Shown here: piece by piece, positions 6,116 through 6,122 of the stretch | Layout: every line of letters starts with the position of its first letter | Numbering within the stretch: position 1 is the first letter of the stretch | Source of the DNA: Desulfobacteraceae bacterium | Lineage (GTDB): Bacteria; Desulfobacterota; DSM-4660; Desulfatiglandales; JALVMZ01 | NCBI GenBank assembly: GCA_027032655.1 | Contig: JALVMZ010000145.1 | Location: 1 to 6,122 of the forward strand | DNA length: 6,122 nucleotides | Direction: 5' to 3' | Program-made: the position numbers and the translations under genes | Notes under the pieces: model-generated | Told to the model about the DNA's origin: nothing | The model's input: only the letters and a program-made list of their open reading frames with translations | Databases searched by the model: none

Positions 6116-6122
6116 ATGGGAT
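6116..6122 (+). CDS. Start of a sigma-28-controlled gene, probably flagellin, cut by the window edge
   Basis: Only ATG GGA T is visible (Met-Gly, then a codon starting with T). The start is supported by GGAGG 7 bases upstream and by a dedicated sigma-28 promoter with a structured leader of about 105 nt. Flagellin is the usual product of a strong sigma-28 promoter with such a leader and often sits beside glycosyltransferase clusters; MG-L or MG-F starts occur in flagellins, which is compatible but not proof. Other late flagellar genes (FlaG, FliD, chemotaxis or motor proteins) are alternatives. The start is well supported; the product is inference from context. Confidence 0.5.

Noticed and set aside
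1..6122. tRNA, rRNA, CRISPR array, insertion sequence or attachment site
   Set aside because: No cloverleaf-like, spaced-repeat, transposase or integrase-related sequence was seen; coding density is about 97 percent and the only sizeable noncoding stretch (5924-6115) is explained by the terminator, promoter and leader.

Overview
The window is AT-rich (roughly one third G+C by eye), single-stranded in gene orientation and densely packed. Four same-strand coding regions run from position 1 to 5923 with gaps of 8 and 18 bases and one 4-base overlap, so they look like one operon whose promoter lies upstream of the window. All four are glycosyltransferases: a TPR + GT-B (GT4-like) protein entering from the left edge, two tandem paralogous GT9 (heptosyltransferase-like) proteins, and a GT2 + TPR protein. 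None shows a signal peptide or a clear membrane segment, so they should act in the cytoplasm.

An intrinsic terminator (5939-5974) closes the operon. Three bases later comes a motif that matches the flagellar sigma-28 (FliA/SigD) promoter closely: TAAAGTTT, 11 bases, GACGATAT. It drives a leader of about 105 nt that ends in a good ribosome binding site and an ATG at 6116. Only two codons of that gene (Met-Gly) are in the window. A strong sigma-28 promoter, a long leader and this gene neighbourhood make flagellin the best guess, but this is inference.

The leader is the most interesting part. It has an 11-base full anti-Shine-Dalgarno complement with no usable start codon, then a 6-bp hairpin presenting GGA in a GGGA tetraloop inside a full CARGGAUG core (a textbook CsrA/RsmA site). 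Abutting that is a perfect 9-bp hairpin, and then a second CsrA-like site (CAAGGAGG) that overlaps the real Shine-Dalgarno. The arrangement resembles the two-site CsrA control of hag in Bacillus subtilis and of flagellins in Borrelia and Campylobacter.

Taken together, the window looks like a flagellin glycosylation island next to its probable substrate: TPR domains would hold the polypeptide, GT2/GT4 domains would attach or extend sugars, and GT9 enzymes would add further sugars. One GT9 copy (2798-3859) has lost the signature residues kept in its sister. The organism is probably a flagellated, low-GC-content bacterium with GT9 enzymes (a Nitrospirota-, Deferribacterota- or Desulfobacterota-like lineage would fit); the phylum cannot be fixed from this sequence.
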